Assembly: GCF_040702995.1 (NCBI RefSeq)
Contig: NZ_CP159992.1
Coordinates: 5,219,501-5,283,500 of the forward strand
Origin: Paenibacillus sp. AN1007
GTDB taxonomy: Bacteria > Bacillota > Bacilli > Paenibacillales > Paenibacillaceae
Reading direction: 5' to 3'
DNA: 64,000 bases
Part shown: positions 26,287 to 33,525 of the stretch, one piece after another
Numbering within the stretch: position 1 is the first letter of the stretch
Layout: every line of letters starts with the position of its first letter
The notes under the pieces: generated by a model
What the model was told of the DNA's origin: nothing
Seen by the model: only the letters and a program-made list of their open reading frames with translations
Database searches by the model: none
Program-made: the position numbers and the translations under genes

Positions 26287-27372
26287 CTAGCTGCCCGGTA
26301 CGTAGATCTGATCGAAGACACCGCCATCTTTGAAGTGTTTGGCCTGGGTATCCCCCCAAGTACCAAAAACATCTTTTAACGTGAACAGCTCCAGCGCCGG
26401 GAACTGGTCCTTGAATTTCTCTTTCACACGGTCCAGCGTTGGACGGTAGTAATTTTCGGCAGCAATCGTCTGGCCTTCTTCGCTGTAAAGGTATTGGAGG
26501 TAAGCCTCCGCCACATCGCGGGTACCTTTTTTGTCTACATTTTTATCCACGATCGCCACAGGGGGTTCAGCCAAAATGCTGATGGAAGGCACAACGATGT
26601 CGAATTTGTCCGGTCCCAGCTCTTTCACCGAGAGGAATGCCTCATTCTCCCAAGCCAGCAGCACATCGCCAATGCCGCGTTCCACAAATGTCGTTGTTGA
26701 TCCTCGAGCACCCGAGTCGAGCACAGGAGCGTGTTTGAACAGTTCTGCCACGAACTGTTTGGCCTTCTCTTCGTCGTTGTTGTTATGCTTCAGGGCATAA
26801 CCCCATGCCGCCAAATAGTTCCACCGTGCGCCGCCCGATGTTTTCGGATTCGGTGTAATCACCTGGGTGTCTCCTTTGATCAGATCATCCCAATCCTTGA
26901 TGCCTTTGGGATTACCTTTGCGCACCAGAAACACAATGGTGGACGTGTACGGTGAACTGTTATGCTCGTATTTTTCCTGCCAGCCTGCATTAATCAGGCC
27001 TTTATCTTCAATCGCATCAATATCATAGCCAAGCGCCAGCGTCACCACATCTGCATCCAGTCCGTCAATGACGGAACGGCTCTGCTTACCCGAACCTCCG
27101 TGAGATTGTTTAATGGTCACTTCCTGACCCTTCTCTTTCAGCCAATGCGCGGCAAATGCCTTATTATATTCCTCATAAAGTTCCCGTGTCGGGTCATAGG
27201 AAACGTTGAGCAGTTCAACTACTTTGCTTCCTTCCTTGGTCCCGTCTGTTCCTGATCCTGCTGAAGCACCTGCCGCACCAGACCCGCTGTTATCGGATCC
27301 GCAAGCCGCCAGCACCCCTGTTAACACCAGTGCCAGCCCAACCAGAATTCCCTTATGAACTCTCTTTCCCAT
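26287..27372 (-). CDS. sbp: Sulfate-binding lipoprotein (extracellular solute-binding protein)
   Basis: A 361-residue lipoprotein with signal peptide and lipobox LAAC followed by a Gly/Ser-rich linker. The mature part matches sulfate/thiosulfate-binding proteins (LNVSYDPTRELYEEYNKAF, QSHGGSGKQSRSVIDGLDADVVTLAL, ITPNPKTSGGARWNYLAAWG, VLDSGARGSTTTFVERGIGDVLLAWENEA). It captures sulfate outside the membrane for CysT/CysW. I chose the ATG at 27372, with GGGGGGAG about 10 nt upstream and a normal lipoprotein signal; the open frame continues into the leader terminator and is not real there. Confidence 0.92.
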   Translation of the reverse strand: MGKRVHKGILVGLALVLTGVLAACGSDNSGSGAAGASAGSGTDGTKEGSKVVELLNVSYDPTRELYEEYNKAFAAHWLKEKGQEVTIKQSHGGSGKQSRSVIDGLDADVVTLALGYDIDAIEDKGLINAGWQEKYEHNSSPYTSTIVFLVRKGNPKGIKDWDDLIKGDTQVITPNPKTSGGARWNYLAAWGYALKHNNNDEEKAKQFVAELFKHAPVLDSGARGSTTTFVERGIGDVLLAWENEAFLSVKELGPDKFDIVVPSISILAEPPVAIVDKNVDKKGTRDVAEAYLQYLYSEEGQTIAAENYYRPTLDRVKEKFKDQFPALELFTLKDVFGTWGDTQAKHFKDGGVFDQIYVPGS

Positions 27373-27440
27373 CACTTTACACTCCCCCCGATATAAACTT
27401 GCATGATTAACTACAGGTTGGCAGAACAGCGGAACGCACC

Positions 27441-27570
27441 CGAAAAAAAAACAACAAGACGGAGGAACCCCTGCGCACTCTCCCCTCATCAAGTCATACC
27501 GACCCCAAGGCCGTGTATGCTTCATCCGGTAAAATGCGCTGCGGTGTTCCTCCGTCTATACGGTGAGAAC
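27441..27570 (-). promoter_or_regulatory. Attenuator: mutually exclusive antiterminator and terminator before sbp
   Basis: Terminator: GACGGAGGAAC (27556-27546, minus strand) pairs with GTTCCTCCGTC (27468-27458), with inner GCGCA/TGCGC pairing, followed by TTGTTGTTTTTTTTT (27457-27443). Antiterminator: GTTCTCACCGT (27570-27560) pairs with the same ACGGAGGAAC arm, with an ATAG loop. The two cannot form together. A 28-codon leader ORF ends in this antiterminator loop. Confidence 0.65.
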
Positions 27571-27642
27571 GCTATGCTGTTCAAATGTGTGTACTCTTGT
27601 GTCTGTCATGACCGACTCCGCAACAAAATCAGCCATTTTCAT
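27556..27642 (-). CDS. 28-codon leader peptide ORF of the sulfate operon
   Basis: ATG at 27642, TAG at 27558-27556. AGGTAGGA lies just before the ATG and the ORF begins about 25 nt after the predicted transcription start. The peptide starts MKMADFVAESVM and ends HSVLTV; it has three Met and no Cys. Its last codons form the 5' arm of the antiterminator hairpin and its stop codon is in the loop, so a ribosome reaching the stop would block that hairpin and allow the terminator to form. It was too short for a standard gene call; translation is inferred. Confidence 0.5.
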   Translation of the reverse strand: MKMADFVAESVMTDTRVHTFEQHSVLTV

Positions 27643-27702
27643 TATTCCTACCTGTTTAGTAAGTTATATACGTATAATAAAGGCAGTCTATATGACTGTC
27701 AA
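27643..27702 (-). promoter_or_regulatory. Promoter of the sulfate operon, with possible operator
   Basis: TTGACA (27702-27697) and TATTAT (27679-27674) are separated by exactly 17 nt on the minus strand. Just downstream, ACTAAACAGGTAGGAATAAT (about 27660-27641) might be a site for a CymR-type sulfur regulator, but I cannot confirm the consensus and part of it also serves as the leader ORF ribosome binding site. Confidence 0.75.
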
Positions 27703-27741
27703 ACGTTTTTTCCACTTTTCACCGAAATTCTGCACCTCTGG

Positions 27742-27778
27742 AAAAAAAGAGGAACAACGGCTCCTTACTCGTTGTTCC
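27742..27778 (-). terminator. Terminator of the rhamnogalacturonan lyase gene
   Basis: GGAACAACG (27751-27759) pairs with CGTTGTTCC (27770-27778). Read on the minus strand the stem is followed by TCTTTTTTTCC, matching a terminator for the minus-strand gene ending at 27851. Confidence 0.85.
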
Positions 27779-27850
27779 CTTCCGCGAAGTTTAATCCTTC
27801 GCTGATCCTGTTCACATGACTGGAGCCGGGCTGCAGAACCTGCCCGTTCT

Positions 27851-29725
27851 TTATCTGCCCGCATACCGAATATTCGGCATTGGAGGCGGGTTCATTCCTT
27901 CACCCAGATAAAAGCCGGTATGCGGCGGCTGGTTATAAGCCGTATTTTGCCAAGCGATTCCGAGACGATATACCGGATCATGCATCAGAGTATAAATACG
28001 CTTGTCCGTCAGAGCTGTGGTGGTGTAGATTCGCAATGCCGAGCTGTCATTTGTACGCCATACGACCTCTTCCCGCCAGTCTCCGAAAAGGTCTGCCTGA
28101 AGGCTCGGTGTAGATTTGGTGCCATTATTGGAAGATACCCCGGAAGCAGTCAGCAGATTTACAGTTTTACTGTTGGCATAGTCCCATTTGTCGATCCGGT
28201 TGCTGTCCAGCAGCTCGCGCAGCAGATCACCGTCCCACCAGATGCCAAAATTCGTGGAAGAAGGCAGAACAGAACCGAGCTTCTGCCCTTTGGCTGTGTA
28301 CAGGCTGCCGTCTGCCCATACTTCGGCACCTTTGTACCTTGGATCGATATCTGCTGCCATGCCGCGTCCAATATCTTTCGTTGTTTTGATACCCCAGATA
28401 AGCTGACCCGTACCTGCATCACGGAACGATACCCCTGCATTGGACGGTGTCTCGTGAACCTGAAATACCTCCAGCCCCGGACGATCCGGGTCCAGATCAC
28501 TCAGATGCATCGCATCTCCATGCTTCAAACCTGTCGTGTACAGCCCTCTTCCATTATCGTCGACAGCCATAGCCCCATAAACAATCTCATCCCTGCCATC
28601 CCCGTCGACATCAGCCACACTCAGATTATGATTTCCCTGTCCGGCATAGCCTGAATTGCCTGCCGTATTGGAGTCAAAAATCCACTGCTTAGTCAGCTGT
28701 CCGTTTCGCCAGTTATAGGCTGCCAGCACACTCCGTGTATAGTACCCGCGAGCCATAACCAGACTTGGGCGTTCACCATCCAGGTAAGCAACGGCCGCGA
28801 GAAAGCGGTCGACCCGATTGCCGTAATTGTCTCCCCAGTCTGAGACATTACCCCGTGCCGGTTCATAGTTTATGGTGGACATCGCTTTTCCCGTCTGCCC
28901 GTTGAAGATCGTCAGGAATTCGGGTCCGGATAACACATAGCCGCTCGAATTGCGGTAATCCTTGCTGGCATCCCCGATCACAATGCCTGTACCATCCCGA
29001 GTGCCGTCAGCTGTTTTCATGGCGATTTCGGCTTTGCCGTCCCCATCCAAATCGTAAACCATGAACTGGGTATAGTGAGCGCCCGCACGAATATTTTTGC
29101 CTAAACTGATCCGCCACAGGCGAGTGCCGTTTAATTTGTATGCATCGATGAATACTTCACCGGTATAACCGCTTTGCGAGTTATCCTTGGAGTTGGAAGG
29201 GTCCCACTTCACGATCAGCTCGTATTGACCGTCTCCATCCAGATCCCCTGCGCTGGCGTCGTTGGCACTGTAGGTATAAGCCACACCATCCGGTGTGGTT
29301 CCACCCGCAGGAACTTGAAGCGGCACGCTCAAATAATTGCTGCCCCAGACACCTGCAGCGGCAGAAGCAGCCTGCTCGGTTCCACCAACAACAGCACGCA
29401 CCGTATACTTTGAACTGCTTGTCCCGCCTGCATCCTGCAGATTGGTGCTGCCTGTTATAGGTGATGTATTCACTTTGATTCCATCCCGATACACATTAAA
29501 AGCCACATTGGAGCCTTCCGTTCCGAGCAGACGCCAACTGACAAACACACCACTGCCTGTTTTCACTGCCACCACACCCCGATCCAGATATTCCATCTGC
29601 CTCGGACCAGCTGCATGAGCTCCAGGCAGGTGGATCAGACCAGGCGAAGCGGAAAACAGTGCCGAGCCCAGCAGCATTATGCCGGCTGCCCGCCATGTGC
29701 GCTTCCAGAGTGATAATTGTCCCAT
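27851..29725 (-). CDS. yesW: Rhamnogalacturonan lyase, polysaccharide lyase family 11
   Basis: A secreted pectin-degrading enzyme of 624 residues resembling Bacillus YesW, which cuts rhamnogalacturonan I by beta-elimination. There is a signal peptide (residues 1 to about 38, ending GAHAA). A fibronectin-like N-terminal domain (YLDRGVVAVKTGSGVFVSWRLLG) is followed by an eight-bladed propeller rich in calcium-binding DxDxDGxxE motifs (AGDLDGDGQYELIVKWDPS, VYDLDGDGKAEIAMKTADGT, VADVDGDGRDEIVYGAM). The length matches the family. A cre site lies upstream, and the gene stands alone without the usual yes-cluster partners. Confidence 0.93.
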   Translation of the reverse strand: MGQLSLWKRTWRAAGIMLLGSALFSASPGLIHLPGAHAAGPRQMEYLDRGVVAVKTGSGVFVSWRLLGTEGSNVAFNVYRDGIKVNTSPITGSTNLQDAGGTSSSKYTVRAVVGGTEQAASAAAGVWGSNYLSVPLQVPAGGTTPDGVAYTYSANDASAGDLDGDGQYELIVKWDPSNSKDNSQSGYTGEVFIDAYKLNGTRLWRISLGKNIRAGAHYTQFMVYDLDGDGKAEIAMKTADGTRDGTGIVIGDASKDYRNSSGYVLSGPEFLTIFNGQTGKAMSTINYEPARGNVSDWGDNYGNRVDRFLAAVAYLDGERPSLVMARGYYTRSVLAAYNWRNGQLTKQWIFDSNTAGNSGYAGQGNHNLSVADVDGDGRDEIVYGAMAVDDNGRGLYTTGLKHGDAMHLSDLDPDRPGLEVFQVHETPSNAGVSFRDAGTGQLIWGIKTTKDIGRGMAADIDPRYKGAEVWADGSLYTAKGQKLGSVLPSSTNFGIWWDGDLLRELLDSNRIDKWDYANSKTVNLLTASGVSSNNGTKSTPSLQADLFGDWREEVVWRTNDSSALRIYTTTALTDKRIYTLMHDPVYRLGIAWQNTAYNQPPHTGFYLGEGMNPPPMPNIRYAGR

Positions 29726-29805
29726 TATTCATTGCCTCCCCAATCAAATTGGTAAGCCCAATGCCTTGTAGCGCATCTACAGATATGCAGGTAAAAATCA
29801 ATTTT

Positions 29806-29828
29806 ATGTAAGCGCTTTACTAATTATA
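29806..29828 (-). promoter_or_regulatory. cre site and candidate -10 for yesW
   Basis: ATGTAAGCGCTTTAC (29806-29820) fits the CcpA catabolite-responsive element consensus WTGNAANCGNWNNCW. A TATAAT lies just upstream on the minus strand (29828-29823), so CcpA binding would overlap the start of transcription. No clear -35 box was found. Confidence 0.7.
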
Positions 29829-29966
29829 TTTTAAATTAAACATAAAATCCCATCTATAGGTCTTAATTAGTAAAAACGTTGGTCGTCAGACATTTCGTTC
29901 GTATCACAAAAGTAACTGTGATTTCATAATCCGTTCATCGGCCTGACAGATCCCATTGCACATTTT

Positions 29967-30044
29967 TCTAACGATCTCCAGAAACGCTATTCGGGCATGG
30001 TCGCACGGTTTTATTTTCTAACAATTTCAGAAAAGCTTACTGAG
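29967..30044. repeat. Two further TCTAACGAT-type repeats
   Basis: TCTAACGATCTCCAGAAACG (from 29967, continuing to about 29994) and TCTAACAATTTCAGAAAAGC (from 30017 to about 30044) are copies of the unit seen at 16626-16823. The rest of 29829-30202 shows no gene. Confidence 0.7.
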
Positions 30045-30202
30045 ACGATCACCCCCGGATTATCGGACTAATCCAAAGGTTACGTTGTGAATTCAGATTT
30101 GGCAACAATGGAAGCAACCTTTTGAACAGAAGGGTCGTCTATAGGTGCAAATCACTTTAAAATAAAGGGAAATACCTCCCTGGAAAAGCGAGGCGACACG
30201 AG

Positions 30203-30886
30203 ATGAAAAAAAATATGATGGCTGCTTTCAGCGCAGCGGCGCTGCTTACGCTCTCACTAAGTGCAGGTCCTCTCCATGCTGCGCCATCCAATTTCACGGA
30301 TATTCAAGGATTACCAGGTGCAGACAAAATTGAATCCCTTCATCAGAACGGGTTAATCAAAGGGGTTAGTGACAACTTGTTCAAGCCGGAAGAACAGCTG
30401 AATACAGCCCAAGGCATTCAATTGATTGTAGACGGGCTGGATCTTAACCTTAACGCTATTCGTTTCATCAAAATGCCTGTACCGAGTGATTATTTTTCTG
30501 CTGTAAAAGATGGCGTCTGGTACAGCGATGCGTTCATCCGCGCACAGTACAACAGCATCAAGCTGCCGCAGAATATCGACCCCTCCAAACCGCTCACCCG
30601 TGAGCAGTACACCCTGTTCCTGATGCAGGCCATAGAGGCCAAAGGCGGTCTGCCTATGATCAAAATTCAGCCTGTTGATATCACAGATGAGAAAGAGCTT
30701 ACGCCGGAGTACCAAGGTGCAGTACAGCGTTCCCTCGTGCTGAAAATCAGCACGCTGGATGCGAATGGACAGTTCAATCCGAAACAAGCCATTACTCGCG
30801 CTGATGCTGCGGTGATGATGTACAATGCAATGGAGCACATGGAATCCTTCTTTACACCGCAAATCCCGGAAACACCGGAGAAGTGA
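30203..30886 (+). CDS. Secreted S-layer homology domain protein
   Basis: A 227-residue protein with a Sec signal peptide cut after about residue 26 (PLHAAPS). The mature part is built from SLH-like repeats (NFTDIQGLPGADKIESLHQNGLIKG, FKPEEQLNTAQGIQLIVDGL, KPLTREQYTLFLMQAIE, FNPKQAITRADAAVMMYNAM). SLH domains usually anchor proteins to pyruvylated cell-wall polymer; no catalytic domain is attached, so it may be structural. The ribosome binding site is weak (GCGAGGCGACACGAG). Confidence 0.82.
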   Translation: MKKNMMAAFSAAALLTLSLSAGPLHAAPSNFTDIQGLPGADKIESLHQNGLIKGVSDNLFKPEEQLNTAQGIQLIVDGLDLNLNAIRFIKMPVPSDYFSAVKDGVWYSDAFIRAQYNSIKLPQNIDPSKPLTREQYTLFLMQAIEAKGGLPMIKIQPVDITDEKELTPEYQGAVQRSLVLKISTLDANGQFNPKQAITRADAAVMMYNAMEHMESFFTPQIPETPEK

Positions 30887-30954
30887 GATTAAATTTTCTC
30901 TTTAGTAAAGCCGGATTTTAAAAAGCTGATTATTTTGTAAAAGAAAACAGCACC

Positions 30955-31002
30955 AAATAAACTGCACTATTCTTTCGTAGAAAGAGTGCAGTTTATTTAT
31001 TA
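30955..31002 (+). terminator. Terminator after the SLH gene
   Basis: AAATAAACTGCACT (30955-30968) pairs perfectly with AGTGCAGTTTATTT (30985-30998), with further pairing TTCTTT/AGAAAG in the loop. Confidence 0.85.
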
Positions 31003-31095
31003 TACTGAGTTTGAATTTGAGATGGAGATTCACCTAAAGGTAGAGTGGAAATAAAGCGTGAGTTTGAATCGGAGCCTCTGTCTACGTGATTTATA

Positions 31096-31359
31096 TTACA
31101 CTGCAGAATCTGTCTCGTCTTTGATGCAGGAGGTTAGCTTGGTCAAACCCTTTAGCAGCATGGTCGTTTTCTAAATATCTCCGCCGCGATAAATATACGC
31201 AGACCATTTCGGAAAAACCTCTTTGAAAAATTTGTTTCCCAGGTCGGTTAAGTCCGAACTTTGCTAAACCAGGTCTTCCTTGAGTGAGCCATCCTCCTGA
31301 AATGGTTCTACAACGTTTAACTTATGTTCAACTAAAAATTTCATGTGTACCACTGTCAT
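31096..31359 (-). pseudogene. Remnant of a small gene with two in-frame TAG codons
   Basis: From an ATG at 31359 with a CAGGTGAC-type site upstream, one frame runs to TAA at 31098-31096, interrupted by TAG twice. The pieces read MTVVHMKFLVEHKLNVVEPF..., then SSDLTDLGNKFFKEVFPKWS...YRGGDI, then KTTMLLKGLTKL, which together look like one globular protein of about 86 residues. I do not recognise the family with certainty. Both interruptions are amber codons. It has an intact start region, so decay appears recent. Confidence 0.55.
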
Positions 31360-31663
31360 TGAAGTCACCTGCTGTCGATACGACAGACTTTTGCTTCTTT
31401 TCAGCATCGTAGGATAACTGTATCTTAATATACTCACACCTGCCGATCACCTCGATTATATGTACTATTGATATCATATTTTACCATACACAGAAATTCC
31501 CATTCAGACCGGAGCAATCTCCTGCCCACTTCTTTCTGTGCGTACACCAATACAAACACACAGCAGTTTGATCATCGGCAGCCTCTATCGCAGCAGTAAA
31601 ATAACAGGTACAGGCCGCCTCATATTGAGCAGCTGAAACGAAGTTGAAGCGTAGTTGAAAAAG

Positions 31664-31709
31664 CAAAAAAGCGAGTACTCCCCCTGATTAGAAGGACCGT
31701 ACTCGCTTA
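31664..31709 (-). terminator. Terminator of the nitroreductase gene
   Basis: GCGAGTAC (31671-31678) pairs with GTACTCGC (31699-31706). On the minus strand the stem is followed by TTTTTTGC. Confidence 0.8.
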
Positions 31710-31744
31710 AATTATTACTGCTTATAATCCACGTTCAGATGATC

Positions 31745-32371
31745 TTAGAATGAACCTTTTACAACGACTTCAGACAATGGGAAGCGGCCTGACGGACGAG
31801 CCGGCTCAGCAGCCTTACCCACAGTGATCAACAGGGTTGGCACAAAACGTGCAGGGATGTTGAATGCTTCAATCAATTGCTGCGGGTTGTATCCACCCAT
31901 CGGGCAGGTGTCATAACCCAGGGAGCGTGCTGCAAGCATGATATTCTGGGAAGCAAACGAAGCGTTGCGAATCGCTTCATCACGAGCGATTTGCGGACTT
32001 TGGTAAGCACCGTTAATTTGACCAACCAATGCGTCACGAACTTCCGCAGGCAGTGCACCAGCTTCAACAGCCTGATCATAGATAAATGTGTTGCGGTTAG
32101 CTTCCAGATCACCAAGAACCGCAATGGTAACGGAGCTGTCAACCACTTGTGTTTGGCCGTAAGCAATCGGGAGCAATTTTGCTTTGTCTGCTTCGGATTC
32201 AATGACGAGGAATCTCCAGTGCTGCAGATTCCAGGAAGATGGTGCTTCCGCAGCTGCGGTCAGTATTGCGTTCAGATCAGCTTCCGGCAATACAAAACCT
32301 TTTTCATACTTTTTAACTGCGTGGCGTTCGCTAATGACGCGAAGTGTTTCATTTTTTTCAGTAACCGACAT
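31745..32371 (-). CDS. Nitroreductase family protein (MhqN/YdfN-like)
   Basis: A 208-residue FMN-dependent nitroreductase-fold protein. Conserved features are RHAVKKYEKG with the FMN-phosphate arginine, EAPSSWNLQHWRFLVI, RDEAIRNASFASQNIMLAARSLGYDTCPMGGY and the C-terminal PSGRFPLSEVV. It resembles Bacillus MhqN, involved in quinone or electrophile resistance; the actual substrate is unknown. GGGAGTGG lies 8 nt before the ATG. An Rrf2-type regulator gene lies upstream in the same orientation after 254 nt. Confidence 0.88.
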   Translation of the reverse strand: MSVTEKNETLRVISERHAVKKYEKGFVLPEADLNAILTAAAEAPSSWNLQHWRFLVIESEADKAKLLPIAYGQTQVVDSSVTIAVLGDLEANRNTFIYDQAVEAGALPAEVRDALVGQINGAYQSPQIARDEAIRNASFASQNIMLAARSLGYDTCPMGGYNPQQLIEAFNIPARFVPTLLITVGKAAEPARPSGRFPLSEVVVKGSF

Positions 32372-32625
32372 TGTGTTCCACTCCCTAGTTGTGTTTGGAA
32401 TATTTTATTTTTACGTTCGCAAAGCCTCTTGAAAGCTATTTCGCCCTCAAGCAAAGACCTTCCGAAAATAACATCAGCGCAGACGAACGCTCCCCATCTG
32501 TGTTCACGTTATGCCCGGAATCACCTCAATCTTCAATCCATCTTACACCGGAGCATACGCCTGTTTACACTTCTCCCCCATGCCTGGTCGAGCTGCATCA
32601 TGATCCACCTAACGGATGACAATCA

Positions 32626-33093
32626 TCAAGACTTCTCTTTCTCTTTGACAGAGAAACCTTCTATTAGACAGGCTCCTTCTCCACGCTCAATGCTTTGTCT
32701 TACATCACGAATGGATATTCCATCGAAATAAGCGCTCAGCGCCTCTTCTCCTCCATCGTATATAGCCCCCATCACACCCTGCATATTAGAGGATACTTTA
32801 CAAGGTGAACCCGATTCACCTGAACACCAGCTTGGCCCCAGTGAACCTCCGGCTACGAGCCTGTACACTTCCCCCAGCTTGATCTCTTCACTTGGACGGC
32901 TGAGCAAGTACCCGCCATGGGCACCTTCCTTTGTTGTCAGGTAGCCATGTTTACGCAGAACACTCAGTACCTTGCGGACTCTGGCCGGGTGCGTCCCCAC
33001 ACTTTGGGACAGGTCTTCACTGTTGGCCATGCACTCGCTTCTCATGGATAGAAAAACAAGACAATGCACCGCAATGGTAAATTCGCTGTTCAT
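32626..33093 (-). CDS. Rrf2 family transcriptional regulator (YwnA-like)
   Basis: A 155-residue winged-helix regulator. MNSEFTIAVHCLVFLS begins the domain, the recognition region is QSVGTHPARVRKVLSVLRKHGYL and the wing is TKEGAHGGYLLSRP. A pair of Cys residues occurs in WCSGESGSPC, but the three-Cys iron-sulfur arrangement of IscR/NsrR is absent, so a thiol-based or ligand signal is more likely. GGGAGTAAG precedes the ATG. A perfect inverted repeat overlaps its promoter, suggesting autoregulation; it may also control the nitroreductase downstream. Confidence 0.85.
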   Translation of the reverse strand: MNSEFTIAVHCLVFLSMRSECMANSEDLSQSVGTHPARVRKVLSVLRKHGYLTTKEGAHGGYLLSRPSEEIKLGEVYRLVAGGSLGPSWCSGESGSPCKVSSNMQGVMGAIYDGGEEALSAYFDGISIRDVRQSIERGEGACLIEGFSVKEKEKS

Positions 33094-33146
33094 AACTTAC
33101 TCCCTTCCCGGCATAATGCGCCGATGAACTTCTTTCCAAGGTAAGT

Positions 33147-33184
33147 ATAACTGTCATTATATGAATAACAGTTATGTTTGTCAA
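33147..33184 (-). promoter_or_regulatory. Promoter with overlapping inverted-repeat operator (Rrf2 gene)
   Basis: TTGACA (33184-33179) and TATAAT (33161-33156) are separated by 17 nt on the minus strand, a near-perfect vegetative promoter. ATAACTGT (33147-33154) and ACAGTTAT (33168-33175) form an inverted repeat with 13-nt spacer that brackets the -10 box, as expected for repression by a dimer. Confidence 0.75.
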
Positions 33185-33300
33185 CACCTGCACCTGGGCT
33201 TGGACCAAGTATGAATATGCCTGTTATACCAATACTTACAGCCCCTCTACGATCTGCTGAAAACACATTTGGAAAAGCAGGTTGGAGAAGCCATTTATAT

Positions 33301-33333
33301 AAAAAAAGTGAGCCTTTCGCATCGCGAAGGGCT
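33301..33333 (-). terminator. Hairpin with terminator shape, no obvious gene
   Basis: GAGCCTTTCGC (33310-33320) pairs with GCGAAGGGCTC (about 33323-33333) with one mismatch; on the minus strand a TTTTTTT run follows. No minus-strand gene ends here, so its role is unclear. Confidence 0.5.
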
Positions 33334-33472
33334 CCAATAAGATAGACATATGAAAGGGCTTACGTGATTATTATAATCGGTAATCCGCAATTTGAAAACG
33401 CTTTTTTTGTAAAGTTTGATTTTAATCTGATTTCATGATAACCCGGCTCATTTTAAAATAATGATTGCCAAA

Positions 33473-33508
33473 ACTAATGTCATTAGTTATATTACTAACA
33501 TCATTAGT
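33473..33508 (+). promoter_or_regulatory. Double palindromic operator before the MBL-TetR pair
   Basis: ACTAATGTCATTAGT (33473-33487) is a perfect palindrome and ACTAACATCATTAGT (33494-33508) a near copy. Their centres are 21 nt apart, two helical turns. They end 18 nt before the GTG start of the hydrolase gene, which is followed by a TetR gene; TetR-type dimers often bind such paired sites. Confidence 0.7.
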
Positions 33509-33525
33509 TTACGGGAGGTTTTCAA

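Noticed and set aside
27373..27660. S-box (SAM) riboswitch before the sulfate operon
   Set aside because: The characteristic GGCCCGATGAA and GGCAACC blocks are missing; the leader ORF and competing hairpins explain the region better.
31481..31666. 61-codon minus-strand frame before the nitroreductase terminator
   Set aside because: Cys- and aromatic-rich composition, no family match, and no clear ribosome binding site.
31877..32731. 284-codon plus-strand frame across the nitroreductase gene
   Set aside because: Antisense to a conserved gene and crossing its promoter; no supporting features.
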